DNA from: Lodderomyces elongisporus
Lineage: Eukaryota; Ascomycota; Pichiomycetes; Serinales; Debaryomycetaceae
Direction: 5' to 3'
Length of the DNA: 64,000 nucleotides
Assembly: GCF_030384665.1 (NCBI RefSeq)
Contig: NC_083673.1
Coordinates: forward strand, 3,109,501-3,173,500
Shown here: in pieces, positions 30,071-42,086 of the stretch
Layout of the letters: each line of letters opens with the position of its first letter
Numbering within the stretch: position 1 is the stretch's first letter
Made by a program: the position numbers and the translations under genes
Notes under the pieces: generated by a model
What the model was told of the DNA's origin: nothing
The model's input: the letters and a program-made list of their open reading frames with translations, nothing else
Databases searched by the model: none

Positions 30071-33000
30071 ATGGCAGATGATTCATCTTATACCCCAGAC
30101 CTATCATTACAAGACGATGGGACAATCAACCTCAATGATGATCTTCCAACTGGATCAGAACATTCGTCCCAATTGAATTTAGGAGGAGAATACTCCAGCA
30201 CACCCAAATCTAGTCTACAACTTCATAGGGTTCAAGATCTGGCACAAGGATATGGTCACAACCACGCGCAATCGCTAATGCTGCAGCTGATGCTGCGGCG
30301 ACCATCAGACTCATTTGCTTCTTTATCGAACAGTAGACGAAGTTTAGATAGTGAGAGTGTGCTTCTGACAGGTACATTTTATAATGCTGAGGACGAAGAA
30401 CAAAAAAACGATGAGTACTCGCCGTTGAGACCGAACTCCATATATGAACTCACAATTGGTTCGGATGTTGCTCGGCGAAGGCGACGTCGCATGCCAAAAA
30501 CCTCTGTTACCTTGCATGGGGGAACAACAACAATTAATAACATCAACACTCCTACCAAGAAGGATATACCACAAATTCAACTTGAGCGATTGAAGAGAAA
30601 GGTTTCCAACAAAACGATTGAGCACAAATTGATCAACGATGTTGCGACAGAATACAAAAAGTACGAACAAAGCTACAAGTCCCTCACAGAAGAGTCGCTC
30701 AGGAAACTTGCACAAGTGACTCAAGATGGACAGCTTTCGGCGTCTTCTTCGATGGAAAATTTTGAACAGCTGCAATTACAACTGCAACAACAACTGCAAC
30801 AACAACTGCAACAACAAGAAAAAGACGGTGTACCTCTAACTGATATACCCGAAGTATTTTTAGATCCGGATCTCAAATTAGACGATCCGCGCATATTTAA
30901 TCAAGTATTGGAAGACTCAGATTTGAAACTAGATGAAGAAGAACTTATTGTCAATGATACAGCATTGCAAGACAAACTTTCGCATTACTTGGACTTGGTT
31001 GAGGTGAATCTAGTTCGAGAAATTGAAAAATCTTCAGAAACTTTTTTTGATGCAATAGGAGATATAGAAAGTATTAGAAAGAAATCAGAAGCTTGCGTTG
31101 AAGATTACAACAAATTAGTAACATCATTATCGCTATTGGAACAAAAGCAAGCCAAGCAAGGTCTTAAAGTGTTGCAAAAGATGATTGAAAGACAAAATGC
31201 AGTGACGTTGGAAAACTCTGTACTTCAGCTCCAGCACGTTATGGATATTTTCCAAAAGGCAAATAAATCTTTTCAAACTAACAACTACAATGACTGCCTA
31301 AATGAAATTGTTGCAGTCGAAAATCTCATTATGGGAGTGCCTTTCTCGCATGTAACAGATGAGACTGTGAAGAGGATCTATCCCGATATGCCTGTGATTG
31401 ATCTTCAATCGGTGCCGGCGTTGATTCATTTGCGCAATGACCTACAAGTGCTCAAGACTGACTGCTTCAAAACTTATACCGAAGAATTTATTGAATTACT
31501 CTTGAATGATTTGAGAACACATTACAAGAAAGTTCCAACTTCGGATACTTTGAACAGAATGTACGTCAATAGAGACAAACTGCGCAAGTATGCCTCAAAA
31601 CCGACTAATATGTCATATCTCCAAGTTGATGATTCAGTTAAGCAGCAGTTAAAGAGCTTCGTAGAGAACCTTATCAAGTCTGGTGAAGTTACTAATGCAT
31701 ATGCAATCTATCAGAATCGTTTTATAACTGAAATCAAAGAAGTAATCAAACAGAATTTGCCAACAAGCTCTTCTGCTGTTGGAGCCGATTCGTCTCAGCC
31801 ATCCGTTGAAGGTACTCCCGTTCCAAACTCAAATTCTGATGGTAGACAACAGTTGTCAACTTCCGCAAACCCCGCTTCTCAACCTCTGAATGCAATGAGC
31901 GCAAATATAAAAGTATTGACCCCAAACGAATTTGAAGAAATGTTGTGCCAAACTTATGCACAGCTCTCTGAGTGTTTGCGTAGGTTGACAGTGCATCAAA
32001 AGCTCTTGCTTGATATTGCATTGACAAGCATACCTCCTAGTGAAGATATCAATATAATGGCATTGGATATCACAAAGGCAATCCACAAGGCCATTGAGTT
32101 AACTCAGATTAGGATCATGAAAGTTATTAGCGTGAGACTGGAACAAACAGCTGATTTACCTGCACCGCTTTATCTAAGACTTTACTCGATTACATCAGCA
32201 TATTTGCAAGAATGCGAGTTAATAAACCCGGCATTTAGCTTTAGTGGCGCCGGTAACGTTTTAAGTGAGTGGTTTCAGAATCACATTACATACTTTGTGC
32301 ACCGTTTGCATGTTAATGCGTTTAAATCGATGATGAATAGTTGTTTGAAAGAGACCTGGAAAGTATGCGATAACTTAAAAGGTATAAACCAAGCACAATC
32401 TGCTCTTGATGAAGTCATTGGCTATTCAGATTTTTTGCAATCTGGTGGTGCCAAAGGGTTTTCTGGAGATGAGTGGTTGAAATATTTTGATTTTTACAAA
32501 GATATAGACAATGGTGAGACTGATGCTGCAACCGAGGATGTACTTGAAGGAACAAAGCGGAATATTTTATCAATTGCAAATCAAGAGTTTATGGTACCCA
32601 ATTTGGCAATTGTTGTTTCTAACCATCTTAAAGGTTATGCAATTGCCGCTAAGGCATTTCCAAGCTTTGCACCAACTATTGGATCCAATCTTTTAACCTA
32701 CTTTAAAGATCTCAATTCGAAAACATCGCAAGCAGTGCTTGGTGCTGGTGCAACAAGATCCGCTGGTCTAAAACATATCACAACCAAACACTTAGCATTG
32801 TGTATTCGGTTCATCGAGTTCAATATAGCATTACTTCAGGGCATAAAAGGTGCATTTCCCGATACCAGGCAACAAGATGACGAAGACAATCTATCGTTTG
32901 CAAAAATGATTAGCAACTATAAGGATCATGAAACAGAGCTTTTTGCCAAAATTATCACCATAATGCAAGATAGAACTGTTGCTGGCTGTACAAAATTATT

Positions 33001-34576
33001 GAGCATTGACTGGTCAGTGTCTATAAAACACCCGCAGCAATGCCATGGATACATGGAAGATCTTGTACGTGATACAACCACTGTAGCCAAAGTTTTGATG
33101 CGATACTTACCCGAACTCAAGTATTCGCTTATTTTACTGCAAATCTTTGACAGTTATAAACGACTTCTTGTGGAAAGTTACTGTACCAAGCTTCCTTCAT
33201 TTAAGGACTTTAATGAGAAACACAATCTTTTGAGAGATATTGATTATTTCAGGGTTAAATTGGGTGATCTACCCGGCTATGGGAATTCGGGACAAGTCAT
33301 TTGGGAAAACGTAAACCTGATGCCAACCGAGGAGGATATTCAAATGGAGGAAAAAATGAGACACAATGCTGATATAGAGAGAAAACTGCATGAAGCAACA
33401 CCCACACCTTTGCCTGGTCCATCTCAAGCTCCAGCATCAACGACCATACCTGCCAAATCGAGACTTAGTTTTGAGCGGTTGGTGTCTTCTGCTAGAAGCT
33501 CTTTTGAGCGCTCTCCAGCGCCTGTAAATGAAGTGGTTGCAACGGAACCATCGATGAATAATGGGGATGAATTTCACAACAATGTCAATGACCCAGACAA
33601 TTTAGGTAATGAAGTGAAATCTAGTAATGGTAGCAATAGTGTGACAAACGGCTCAGTTCAGCCTCAGGATGATAACAAGAAGACGGTGGAGACAGTTGTA
33701 AACAATTTGAAAACTGATGCTCCAGAAGTTGTTGGAGGACCAAATCCCAATGATAAAGAGGTAACTGTGTTGTTTGAGGCAAAAGAAAAGGTTGGACAAG
33801 AAAACAGTGGTGAGGTAGACCACACTGAATCTAATGCCATTTCAAAAAACAAAGAGCCTGATAATAACGGAGTTAATTCGTCGACGGAGTCTCTCAAATC
33901 ACTTTCCCTTGAGAAGCTGCTGAGTCCAGTAACTACTTCTGCGGAAGTTGAAGAGCTGGTAGAGGTGGAAAAAGACGATGTTGAGCCCACTGGATTGCAT
34001 ATTGACGAGAAAACGTCTAATCTTGGTATTGATATTTGCCAAAATGATTTAAAGCAAAAAGAGAGTTTAGATAAAGAACCTACTAAACAAACTGAATTTA
34101 AAGATCCTGATATAGAAGTATCTGATGGCAACAATATTAAAGATTCTGAACCTATTGAAAATGAATCAACCGATGACAAGCCAGTAGAAGATGAGACAGT
34201 TGGCAAAGAATCTATTGCAGATAAAGTCAACGGAGTGGATTTTGCCAAAGTTGATTCTACTGAAATTGAAGATGCCGGAGCAGATAACGAGATAACGTAT
34301 AATGAATCTTTGGGCACATTAGATAATACTGAAATCAAGCAAAGCAATGTTGATGAAACAAGTGGGAACGAGCTAAAAGCAGATACAGGTGATGTTGGTG
34401 TAGTGAATTCCGAACAGGTTGCAGGCTTACCTTCAACCACTGAACTGGTTGTTGAAAGTGACGTTGAGGCCAAAAATGAGTCATCAGGTGCCACACATTC
34501 GATTGATAATGAAACACTAGTGCAAAACGACATTTCTAGTGCAAAATCAGAGGCTGAAGTGGAACAACAAGAGCAA

Positions 34577-34608
<32 letters not shown>

Positions 34609-34696
34609 AATGTCTACTAAGGGATTAGGGCATACGGCGAACAATAAATCCAAAGCTAAAAATAAGAAGAAAAACCTGAGAAAGAAAAAGAAATAG
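30071..34696 (+). CDS. VPS54: Vps54 GARP tethering-complex subunit with long acidic tail
   Basis: A 1,541-aa protein. Residues ~275-500 hold the Vps54 N-terminal helical region (NDTALQDKLSHYLDLVEVNLVREI... and the coiled coil after it). Residues ~640-1080 hold the C-terminal domain, including GLKHITTKHLALCIRFIEFNIALL (~899-922) and LMRYLPELKYSLILLQIFDSYKRLL. Vps54 joins Vps51-53 in GARP, which tethers endosome-derived vesicles at the late Golgi. The N-terminal ~270 residues are low complexity, with a Gln-rich run partly encoded by CTG codons. From ~1085 to the end is a ~450-residue acidic, Glu/Asp/Ser/Lys-rich tail with a Gln run (~1497-1512) and a Lys-rich terminus (NKKKNLRKKKK). S. cerevisiae Vps54 is about 889 aa, so the tail is extra. 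Confidence 0.87.
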
Positions 34697-34823
34697 AGTT
34701 GTTCTATAAAGTTGAGCTTGTTTATTAATATTTATGTTATTGTTTTTTTTTTCCAACATTTAAACAGCATTTTGCAAAGGAATAAATATTGAATAAATGA
34801 ATAAATAAAAAAATAAAATTTTA

Positions 34824-36035
34824 TCAAGTCAAATTGTAGTTTCCATTTTTGTCTTTGACGTAAGCTATTGGGTCTTCGGTTATGATACTGTCAATAAGAC
34901 CATGTGGCGTCACATCGAATGCTGGATTCCAAACGGTAATTCCCGGTGTCGCAATTCCCACAGTAATTTTGTCGCCGACTTCCAGGCCGTTCAATACTGG
35001 GCCAACAAGTGTCGTCAATTCCTTGTGTGGTCTTTCTTCAATCTTAATCTCATCTCCGGTTTCTGTATTCAAGTCAATAGTTGTCCTTGGAGCAGCCACA
35101 ATGAATTTAATCTTTGTGTCTTGAGCTGAGTTGAAATATTGAGCTATAGTAGCCAACTGGAAAGTTCCAATCTTATTTGCTGCGTCACCATTCCTTACGA
35201 TTCTATCTGCCCCAACAATTATAAACTTAACTGGTGAGGTTTTACCATGCACATCTTTCTTTTCATTTTTAAGTGTTTGAATAAGCGAGGAGACCATATT
35301 GTCACAGATCAAGGTAAACGGTATTTTTTCATAGTCCAACTCGTAAGTAGTAAGCTTGGCGCCTTGATTGTATGGTCGTGTCTCACAAGGGTAAACATGG
35401 TCCAAGAAGAAGTCCTCTCCTGAAACTTCCTTGTGAAGTTTGGCATAAGTGGATCTAATAATTCCCAATGCTGTCCCGTGACCCGATGTTGCAAGTGATC
35501 CCGTATTGCAAATAGTTATGATTGAAAAGGGACCCTTGAAATTTTCTTGCTTGAGAGATTCAACAATATATTTCAATCCATTTTCACCAATCTTGTGATT
35601 GTTTGCAAGATCATCGTCGTATAATCTTGTTGCATAATCGAAAATTTGTTTGTAAATGGATTCATTTAATACTTCTGAGGTTTCATAACTACAAAGGATT
35701 TGTTCAATGTCATTAATTGCATTTGCCAAGTTGACAGCAGTTGGTCTGGATCTGAGCAAATGTTGTAATGACGTTTGCAAATCACCTATTGAGGAATTGC
35801 CATCTTTGGACTTTAAATTATTATATATATCAACAACAATTGCAAAGGCACCAACTATGGCAATTGCTGGTGCACCACGAACCTGCATGGACTTGATTGC
35901 ATTATATGCATCATCTATGCTTTTGATGGAAATGTAAGTTGTGGAATATGGGAGCACAAGCTGATCAAGAATGTCGAGGGTTACATTCTGTCGATCAAAC
36001 TTTATAGCTTGCAAAGTTCGTGACTCTTTAGACAT
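34824..36035 (-). CDS. MRI1: Methylthioribose-1-phosphate isomerase
   Basis: A 403-aa enzyme of the methionine salvage pathway, converting 5-methylthioribose-1-phosphate to methylthioribulose-1-phosphate in the cytosol. It belongs to the eIF2B-alpha/beta/delta-like family. Family blocks are [17 protein letters not shown] (N-terminal substrate loop), [18 protein letters not shown] with the catalytic Cys176, and [18 protein letters not shown] with the catalytic Asp277. Length is as expected. It converges with VPS54, whose stop lies 127 bp away. Confidence 0.95.
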   Translation of the reverse strand: MSKESRTLQAIKFDRQNVTLDILDQLVLPYSTTYISIKSIDDAYNAIKSMQVRGAPAIAIVGAFAIVVDIYNNLKSKDGNSSIGDLQTSLQHLLRSRPTAVNLANAINDIEQILCSYETSEVLNESIYKQIFDYATRLYDDDLANNHKIGENGLKYIVESLKQENFKGPFSIITICNTGSLATSGHGTALGIIRSTYAKLHKEVSGEDFFLDHVYPCETRPYNQGAKLTTYELDYEKIPFTLICDNMVSSLIQTLKNEKKDVHGKTSPVKFIIVGADRIVRNGDAANKIGTFQLATIAQYFNSAQDTKIKFIVAAPRTTIDLNTETGDEIKIEERPHKELTTLVGPVLNGLEVGDKITVGIATPGITVWNPAFDVTPHGLIDSIITEDPIAYVKDKNGNYNLT

Positions 36036-36457
36036 ATTCTTTTTCTATTTCTTTTTTGTATATATGTGTGTGTGTGTGTTTGTGTTTATGTGTGTTGCAG
36101 TTTTGTCTAGATTGTAAGAAGACTAGGTGGATATTGAGGTTTATATAACTTCAAATTACAAATAGACCTCGTGGGGTCTTGCAACTTTTGATAAAAGTTT
36201 TGCAACAATAGAAAAGGAAAAAAAAAAAAAATTTCTTTATAAGAAAATGGTGTGGCTCAAGATTGCGTCGACTTTAAATCAAGCTGCAAAAACCAAGAAA
36301 GTAGTATGAATCGCATTAATCGAGTGTAAGCGATAGAAGAAAAATAGACAGAGACAAAAGCAAAAGCAAAAAACTTTTTCAACATATGGTGAAAGTTTAT
36401 TATAAATAGAGTCAAAAAAAACTTCTTCTTATTCTTCTTCTTCTTTTTCTACTTCGA
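36036..36457. other. MRI1 promoter / PEX12 3' spacer
   Basis: Contains a (GT)n tract at about 36,064-36,080 just upstream of MRI1, an A-run near 36,220 and (TTC)n near 36,423-36,445. No gene seen. Confidence 0.6.
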
Positions 36458-37984
36458 CTAAAATATAAGTCTTCTGATGCCTTCAATCTGCCACTCATTA
36501 GTGAGTGGATTCCATTTACATCCCAACAATTTTCTTCCAGTTATGGGACATCGACCCCCCTTGTTAATATCGATAACTATATTGTCCTCTATCGTTGGCT
36601 TTTCCAGTTTAAGGACTCCTTCATTTGTATTCAAACTCTCACTCTCATTCTCACTTTCACTTTCACTTTCACTCTCACTTTCACTTTCACTCTCACTTTC
36701 ACTTTCGTTTTCATGGTCGCCTTCGTCGTCAGCTTTCCTAGCATCTGCTGCCAATTCCTTTTTGATATGTGCCTTTTTAGACACCACAATGTGCGATTTC
36801 TCAAGATAATTATAAATGCAGGAGTAATCAAATACATAGCCTGTCTCTATTATGGCCGGATTGGTAATTTCTTTTTTGCACAACGGACAAAACTTTCCTG
36901 ATTTGTATGATCGTCTTTGTGTAGGCACAGCTGTTTCCGTTGATTTTATGACTTTTCCTGCCTTGAGTGAATTTCCCAACTTTGTTTTTTCTCTCTCAGC
37001 TTTATCTTTTCGGAGAGCTGCAGTAAGAGAAGAAGGTGGTGGCAAGGTAAATGTCAAGGCATTACCCTGGTTTTTTAGTAATTTCTCTGAAAACCCTGAA
37101 TTATTCCACCATTCAAGAAACTTCAATGAGAAGATCGCCACCGGAAAAAAAGTACCGAGCACGAATTTGATCAATTTCCATGTGGGGTGTCTGATTCTTT
37201 TATCCAAAAGACTTAGTATAAACTCAAGAGTGGTTGGTGGTGCTACTCTATTAGGCTTATTTGATGCTTCTTTCAAATTCTTCTCCTTTGGCTCATTCTT
37301 GTCATAGTCATATTGATTTAATCGAGAATAATTCATCTTGAACAAATATGTAAGAACTGTTGGTGACTTGGTCGATCCACTCAAATACATCAATGTCGTA
37401 ACAAAATTTGCTAAACGGTAACCGCTCTGAAGATAGGGATATATTTCGACAAATTTCCGCTTAATCTGTATCTTGACATTTTCTCTCCTCAGTAACGACT
37501 CGTGTGTGTTTAATTGATTGGTGATATACTTTGTATGCCACACCTCGTAACAATAATTCAATTTCTCCAGAAAGAATGCGACACCAGTAACTTCGAAAAT
37601 CGAAACAAATTTCTGCAAACCTGTCAACTGCCGTCTCTCTTCAATCATTGAGGGTACAATCTGCGTCAACCTACTGGCATTGTATTCCCCTTGTGAGAGT
37701 GGGGTTTGGTTGACTCGTTTGAGTCCATAAAAATTTTCCGTAAATGAACCTTGCCAATATGTTAAAAAGTACCATTCAATAAAACTTCTAAAAAATAAAT
37801 TGAGCTCATCAAAGTTGTTGTTGAGCTTTAGTAAATACCTCGGATATTTGCTAGCATAGTAGACTAATATATATCTCAACGACGGTGATAACAAGGACTC
37901 TAATTGGTTCGCAGAAATCAACTCAAACAAGGTTGGTCTCTCTGAATCAAGCTGTGATGCATCTAAAGATGAGTAATACTCCAT
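36458..37984 (-). CDS. PEX12: Peroxisomal RING peroxin Pex12
   Basis: A 508-aa integral peroxisomal membrane protein. Pex12 forms, with Pex2 and Pex10, the RING ubiquitin-ligase complex that recycles the import receptor Pex5. The N-terminal Pex2/Pex12 domain (~1-300) starts with the typical RPTLFELISANQLESLL...LRYILVYYASKYPRYLL stretch. The C-terminal RING-like domain begins CPLCKKEITNPAIIETGYVFDYSCI (~366-390) and resumes at GGRCPITGRKLLGCKWN (~476). Between its halves is an insertion of about 50 residues with a Ser-Glu dipeptide run (~425-449), absent from usual Pex12 proteins. Confidence 0.93.
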   Translation of the reverse strand: MEYYSSLDASQLDSERPTLFELISANQLESLLSPSLRYILVYYASKYPRYLLKLNNNFDELNLFFRSFIEWYFLTYWQGSFTENFYGLKRVNQTPLSQGEYNASRLTQIVPSMIEERRQLTGLQKFVSIFEVTGVAFFLEKLNYCYEVWHTKYITNQLNTHESLLRRENVKIQIKRKFVEIYPYLQSGYRLANFVTTLMYLSGSTKSPTVLTYLFKMNYSRLNQYDYDKNEPKEKNLKEASNKPNRVAPPTTLEFILSLLDKRIRHPTWKLIKFVLGTFFPVAIFSLKFLEWWNNSGFSEKLLKNQGNALTFTLPPPSSLTAALRKDKAEREKTKLGNSLKAGKVIKSTETAVPTQRRSYKSGKFCPLCKKEITNPAIIETGYVFDYSCIYNYLEKSHIVVSKKAHIKKELAADARKADDEGDHENESESESESESESESESESENESESLNTNEGVLKLEKPTIEDNIVIDINKGGRCPITGRKLLGCKWNPLTNEWQIEGIRRLIF

Positions 37985-38345
37985 AGTTGTTAGTGGCGTG
38001 GAATGAGTTTGTCCAACGAATAAATAATCATTAACTGATCCCTTGCGAAATTTGGTAAATATGTGTATAGATATAGTTTGCGGAGTGGGGAAAATAAAAT
38101 AAAAATAAAAAATTAAAAATTAAAAAAAATATATAAAAATTAAAAAATTAAAAAATTAAAAAAAAAAAAAACGCACACACACACACACACATAATTAAAT
38201 TTCCGTTTCAATCTTTAATGGCACAAATTGTGAGAAACAGCGAGAAATTAAGAGGCGAGGGAAACAGACATGGCGAGAGTACAATTATACAGGTGTGCTA
38301 GTGTGCTAGTGTGCCAGTGTGCCAGTGTATTTGAATTTGAAAGCA
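37985..38345. other. Divergent promoter with AT and CA repeats
   Basis: Between PEX12 and the small acidic gene. It has AAAAATTAAAAAT-type repeats (38,095-38,170), a (CA)n at 38,175-38,190 and a GTGTGCCA/GTGTGCTA tandem at 38,293-38,328. No gene seen. Confidence 0.6.
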
Positions 38346-38632
38346 ATGGAAGGCATCAAAAGCTTTAAACACTTTATTGAGTTTTTCCATATCAGACTAC
38401 CAAAACTTAGAGAGTTTTCACTTGATAAATTTGAACTTGAAACTTTTATTGATGTGCCTGATATTCCAAACCCTATTTCGTATACCTCGGTTCCTGATTT
38501 GGTTGCAAAAAACGGAGACTTAATCAGGTACTCGCCAGAAAACAATGAGTTTGACTTGACTAATGAGCAAGACAATACAGATATATTATTCTCGACTACA
38601 GGAGGGCAAGACTACGGTGATCGTAATAAAAT

Positions 38633-38663
<31 letters not shown>

Positions 38664-38777
38664 GACATGGAAATTTTCCTCTTTTCTGATATGATAAATT
38701 TCACCACCCAATCGTCACAAGAAATTTTACAATCTTCATCTCAAATTGATCAATCTCTAGAGAATGCACTCATTTAA
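38346..38777 (+). CDS. Orphan small acidic protein (143 aa)
   Basis: I do not recognise this protein. The start is taken as the ATG at 38346 (MEGIKSFKHF). An in-frame GTG upstream at 38319 lies inside a tandem repeat and is rejected. Residues 1-75 look like a folded, moderately conserved segment (Phe/Leu/Pro-rich, ...FIDVPDIPNPISYTSVPDLVAKNGDLIRY...). An Asp run of 9 or more follows (~98-108), and the C-terminus is Ser/Gln-rich. It has no signal peptide or membrane segment. Divergent from PEX12, convergent with NOT3. Confidence 0.6.
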
Positions 38778-38941
38778 AGAAACTCAACACAACTACATCC
38801 GTCCAAGCAATATTATGATAAACTACGCTAGATGAAACAAAACAAAAGTAAACAATACAATACTATACAAAACAAAACAAAACAAAAGTAACAAAAATAC
38901 CTAAAGAATAAAAAAAACAAAAAGTGCTTTTTAGTCACATT

Positions 38942-41493
38942 TTAGAAAAGCTTTTGCGAGGGTTCCATTTGACAAGAACTGTATTCAAATTTATACCCAT
39001 ACTTGACAAAAAGTTCCCAAAAGCTCAAATCAAAAACCTGGTAATCTCCGATTTCAAATCCGGTGTGAAAAGTTCTATTTGTATCCAAAGGAAATTGTTG
39101 CTTTTGTTGCTGCTGTTGCAATTGTTGATCACCGGGAGAGATGAGTTTTAGCCTCTTGAACCAATAAAAATATTGATTAGATTGCAGACTATCTTTGAGC
39201 AGACCATCGGGTGAGGCTGATCTGGAAATTGAGTTACTCTTGGTGCTTGATGCATCTAACTGTGCTTTGTATGGCTTCCAGCCTAGTTCAAATAAGCAAT
39301 GTTCTGCGATCAAATTTTCTGCTGGTGTTAAACCATAATAAAAACCATAAAATAGCACAAATGTCATTTCTGAGACCAAGGAATTGCTCTCAGGGCTATC
39401 TTGCAAAGTCAAAGTCTGTATTTCCTTCACTAGACTTTCAAAACCGTAGAACGCCCTGACCCTGTTCCAACTGGATTGAAATTTGCTTAATTGCATTGGA
39501 TGCTTGAAGCTGAAATTGGTGAATTGTGAATAATACTTTGGTTGAACTATATTAGGCAAGTAAGGTTTGTAGATTGGAGTAGTATACTGATTGAAATCGT
39601 TGGAGTCAACTAGGATCTTGAATTCATCATTATTTCGCTTCGATGCAAATGAAATGGCCAAATCTTGGATTCCCGGAGGCACACGAACTAGCTTCATATC
39701 GGAAAACAAATTTAATTCGGTTTTAGATAAAGGCGAGTTGGATATTATGCTCTTGTACTTGTCCGCATCAAGATCTTCAAGAACCAAAGGTTCGTACGGT
39801 ATGCTTTCCTCTTTAACTACCGTGGATGTAGTGGAAGCATTAGCAGCAGTAGTAGCGGAAGATGTATTATTACTGTTGTTATTGTTGCTATTCTTGTTGT
39901 TATTATTGCTGTTGTTATTGATATTATTGTTACTGTTATTGTTATTGTTATTGTTGTTATTGTTATTGTTATTGTTGCTATTGCTGCTGGACTCAGGTTC
40001 AACCGAAGAGCTCTTCTCTTTTTCTGATTCGGGAACAGCTTTCTCTGCTGGCTCAGGAATACCAACAGCGGCTGCTGCTGACCACTTGAGTCCACCCACA
40101 GGCTTTGACGGGGTTGAAGCTGGACGCAAAGTTCTTACAATTGCAGGTGATGCCATCTCGGGGCTAGATTGAGGCGGTACGCTTTGTTGAGACAGCAGCG
40201 AAGTTGTAGTGTTGGCGCTGGCGGAAGCTGCGGCCGTGGATGAGGAGTTTGGTTGTTGTTGATGGTGAGACGACAAAGGTTTTGTATTACCATGCTGAAG
40301 ATGACTGGATGAATTGCCGCCATGTGACTGTGCATTTGTTGTTGTGGTTGTTGTTGTTGTTGTTGTAGCTGCTGAATTTGCTGTTGGGGTTGTTGACAGA
40401 GCTTTAGTGGCATGTCCATTTTTGTCGAAAACAGTCCCACTGCTGTCCTCCAGGGTAGGTTGCGTGGATTGATCGTCGTGGATCTCAGAATAATCTTCAT
40501 CCCCTGCGGCAATTTGGTTAAAGATATCGTCATACAACTCTGTATCTTTGGTAAACTCATAGTCTCCATTAGTGTTCAAGTACTCTTCAATGTCACCTTT
40601 CAAGGCAAAGATGAGATTAAATTCAATAACCATTCCGTTCTTCAACAATCGAATCAACTTTCTCAATTTCTTTTGATGAAATTTGCTATTTGCAATTGTA
40701 GCCTGGATCTTTTCCTTTTTGGCTTCAATCGTTGATGAGTTATTTTTTCTCACTTTTTTGCTCGCTAGCTTATCAAACTCATGAGTAGACTTTTCAATTT
40801 GCTCCTTTAGCTGACTTATAGCGTCCTTAAAGAATCTAATTGATTCCACTGCCTCTGGTGAAAGATCATCGTATTCACTTTCGTCCTCATCCTCACTACT
40901 TTCAAACTCATCGCTATCTTCCTCTTCTTCTTCGCCATTCGCGCTATCAATAAATGTCATCATAATAGACTGGTTGGAAAATGTCTTGAGCTTAGTTTGC
41001 TTCTCAACCGATTTGTAAATCTCCATAGCATCCTCTATTGTACTCTTATTCTCCAAAAGTTTCCCACTATACGATGTTCCAACTGGGCCCAAGGTGTTGA
41101 CTGCATCATTCAGTAGCCAATGTTTAATCTGTTCTCGGAACTTTTGTAGTTTCTTTATCTCCCTCTTTAAGTCATTCGCTAGTTTCTCCTTTTCCCTTTG
41201 ATTGTCTGAATCATCTTCAGTACTTGTTAGACTCTCGTACCGCTCATAGTGGTAATTGAAGTCCAGTAGTCCCTCTTGGATTCGTTTAAAGATAATATCT
41301 ATATCTCTGTACCCATTGTTAGTAAAAAACAGATCATAAATTGATGAAGTAAGGGCAAAGAAAATTCAAAAAAAAAAAAAAAAAAAGTAAAGAAAGTAAA
41401 TGAAAATAATCAGCCGTTTTGTCTATATGACTTCTTTACCCAAAGTCATAGTCAACAGTTTACTACATACTTTTGTAGTTTCCGGTTCGCCAT
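38942..41493 (-). CDS. NOT3: Ccr4-Not subunit Not3/Not5-type, with 5' intron
   Basis: Spliced gene: exon 1 is 41493-41471 (ATG GCG AAC CGG AAA CTA CAA AA), exon 2 is 41306-38942, giving 795 aa. The joined N-terminus ([20 protein letters not shown]) matches the Not3/Not5 family; without the intron the gene would lack a proper start. Not3/Not5 link Ccr4-Not to mRNA decay and ribosomes. The N-terminal coiled-coil domain (~1-240) resembles Not3 more than Not5 (FNYHYERSES). Then come an Asn/Ser-rich low-complexity middle (with a long Asn run) and the C-terminal NOT box (~540-770: [26 protein letters not shown]...[21 protein letters not shown]). In the WL(CTG)ND segment the CTG aligns with Ser of the yeast paralogs. 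Not3 versus Not5 is not certain. Confidence 0.87.
41307..41470 (-). other. Spliceosomal intron of NOT3 (164 nt)
   Basis: Minus-strand 5' splice site GTATGT (41470-41465), branch site TACTAAC (41324-41318) and 3' splice site CAG ending at 41307. The branch-to-acceptor distance is very short, about 12 nt. It interrupts codon 8 (AA|A). A poly-pyrimidine (T) run lies in the middle. Confidence 0.93.
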
Positions 41494-42086
41494 GGTGTGG
41501 TATAATGATCGATTGTTGCAAAGGGCTTCTACAGAAACTACCTCTTTGATACAAGAGATGAAATTTTTATATGGAGTGACTCCAACTCTACTTTTCCTTC
41601 TTTTTCTTTTTTCTTTTTTCTTTTTTCTTAATATTTTTTTTTTATTTTATATTTTTTTATTTTATATTTTGTATTGTTCTTTTCTTTTTGGCTATACACC
41701 TTAAACCACAGACTGCCGCACTTTTGTTTCTAAGGGCAAATGCAAAAGAGAACAAACGAGAACAAAGAAAGATGAAAAAGTATTGAAAAAAAAAAACAAA
41801 AAATTGCAGAAAACAAAAAAAAGTCCCATTTCACTTTTTCCCCCCCCCCTCCCCCACCTCCCCGCCAAACACACACCAACTAGCGACTATGGATGCAGCT
41901 ACGAATGCAATCAAAATGATCCATTTCAATTTTTCAACGCTGGTATTATATTTCTCTTTACTTAATATGTGTATATATTCCTTATTTTACTAGTACAGAT
42001 CTATATTCATCTAAGGGGGAGGGAGGGGAGAGAGAGAGAGAGAGAGAGAAAAGGGGAAAGTGGGCGGTGAAGAGAATATTTTGAAA
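41494..42086. other. Spacer with T-run, C-run and (GA)n tracts
   Basis: Upstream of NOT3 and downstream of KAR2. Holds T-rich tracts at 41,595-41,690, a C-run at about 41,840-41,865 and a (GA)n tract at about 42,030-42,049 near the KAR2 stop. No gene seen. Confidence 0.6.

Noticed and set aside
33664..34653. 329-codon minus-strand ORF opposite the VPS54 tail
   Set aside because: Ser/Thr-rich shadow of a Glu/Asp-rich coding repeat region; no domain.
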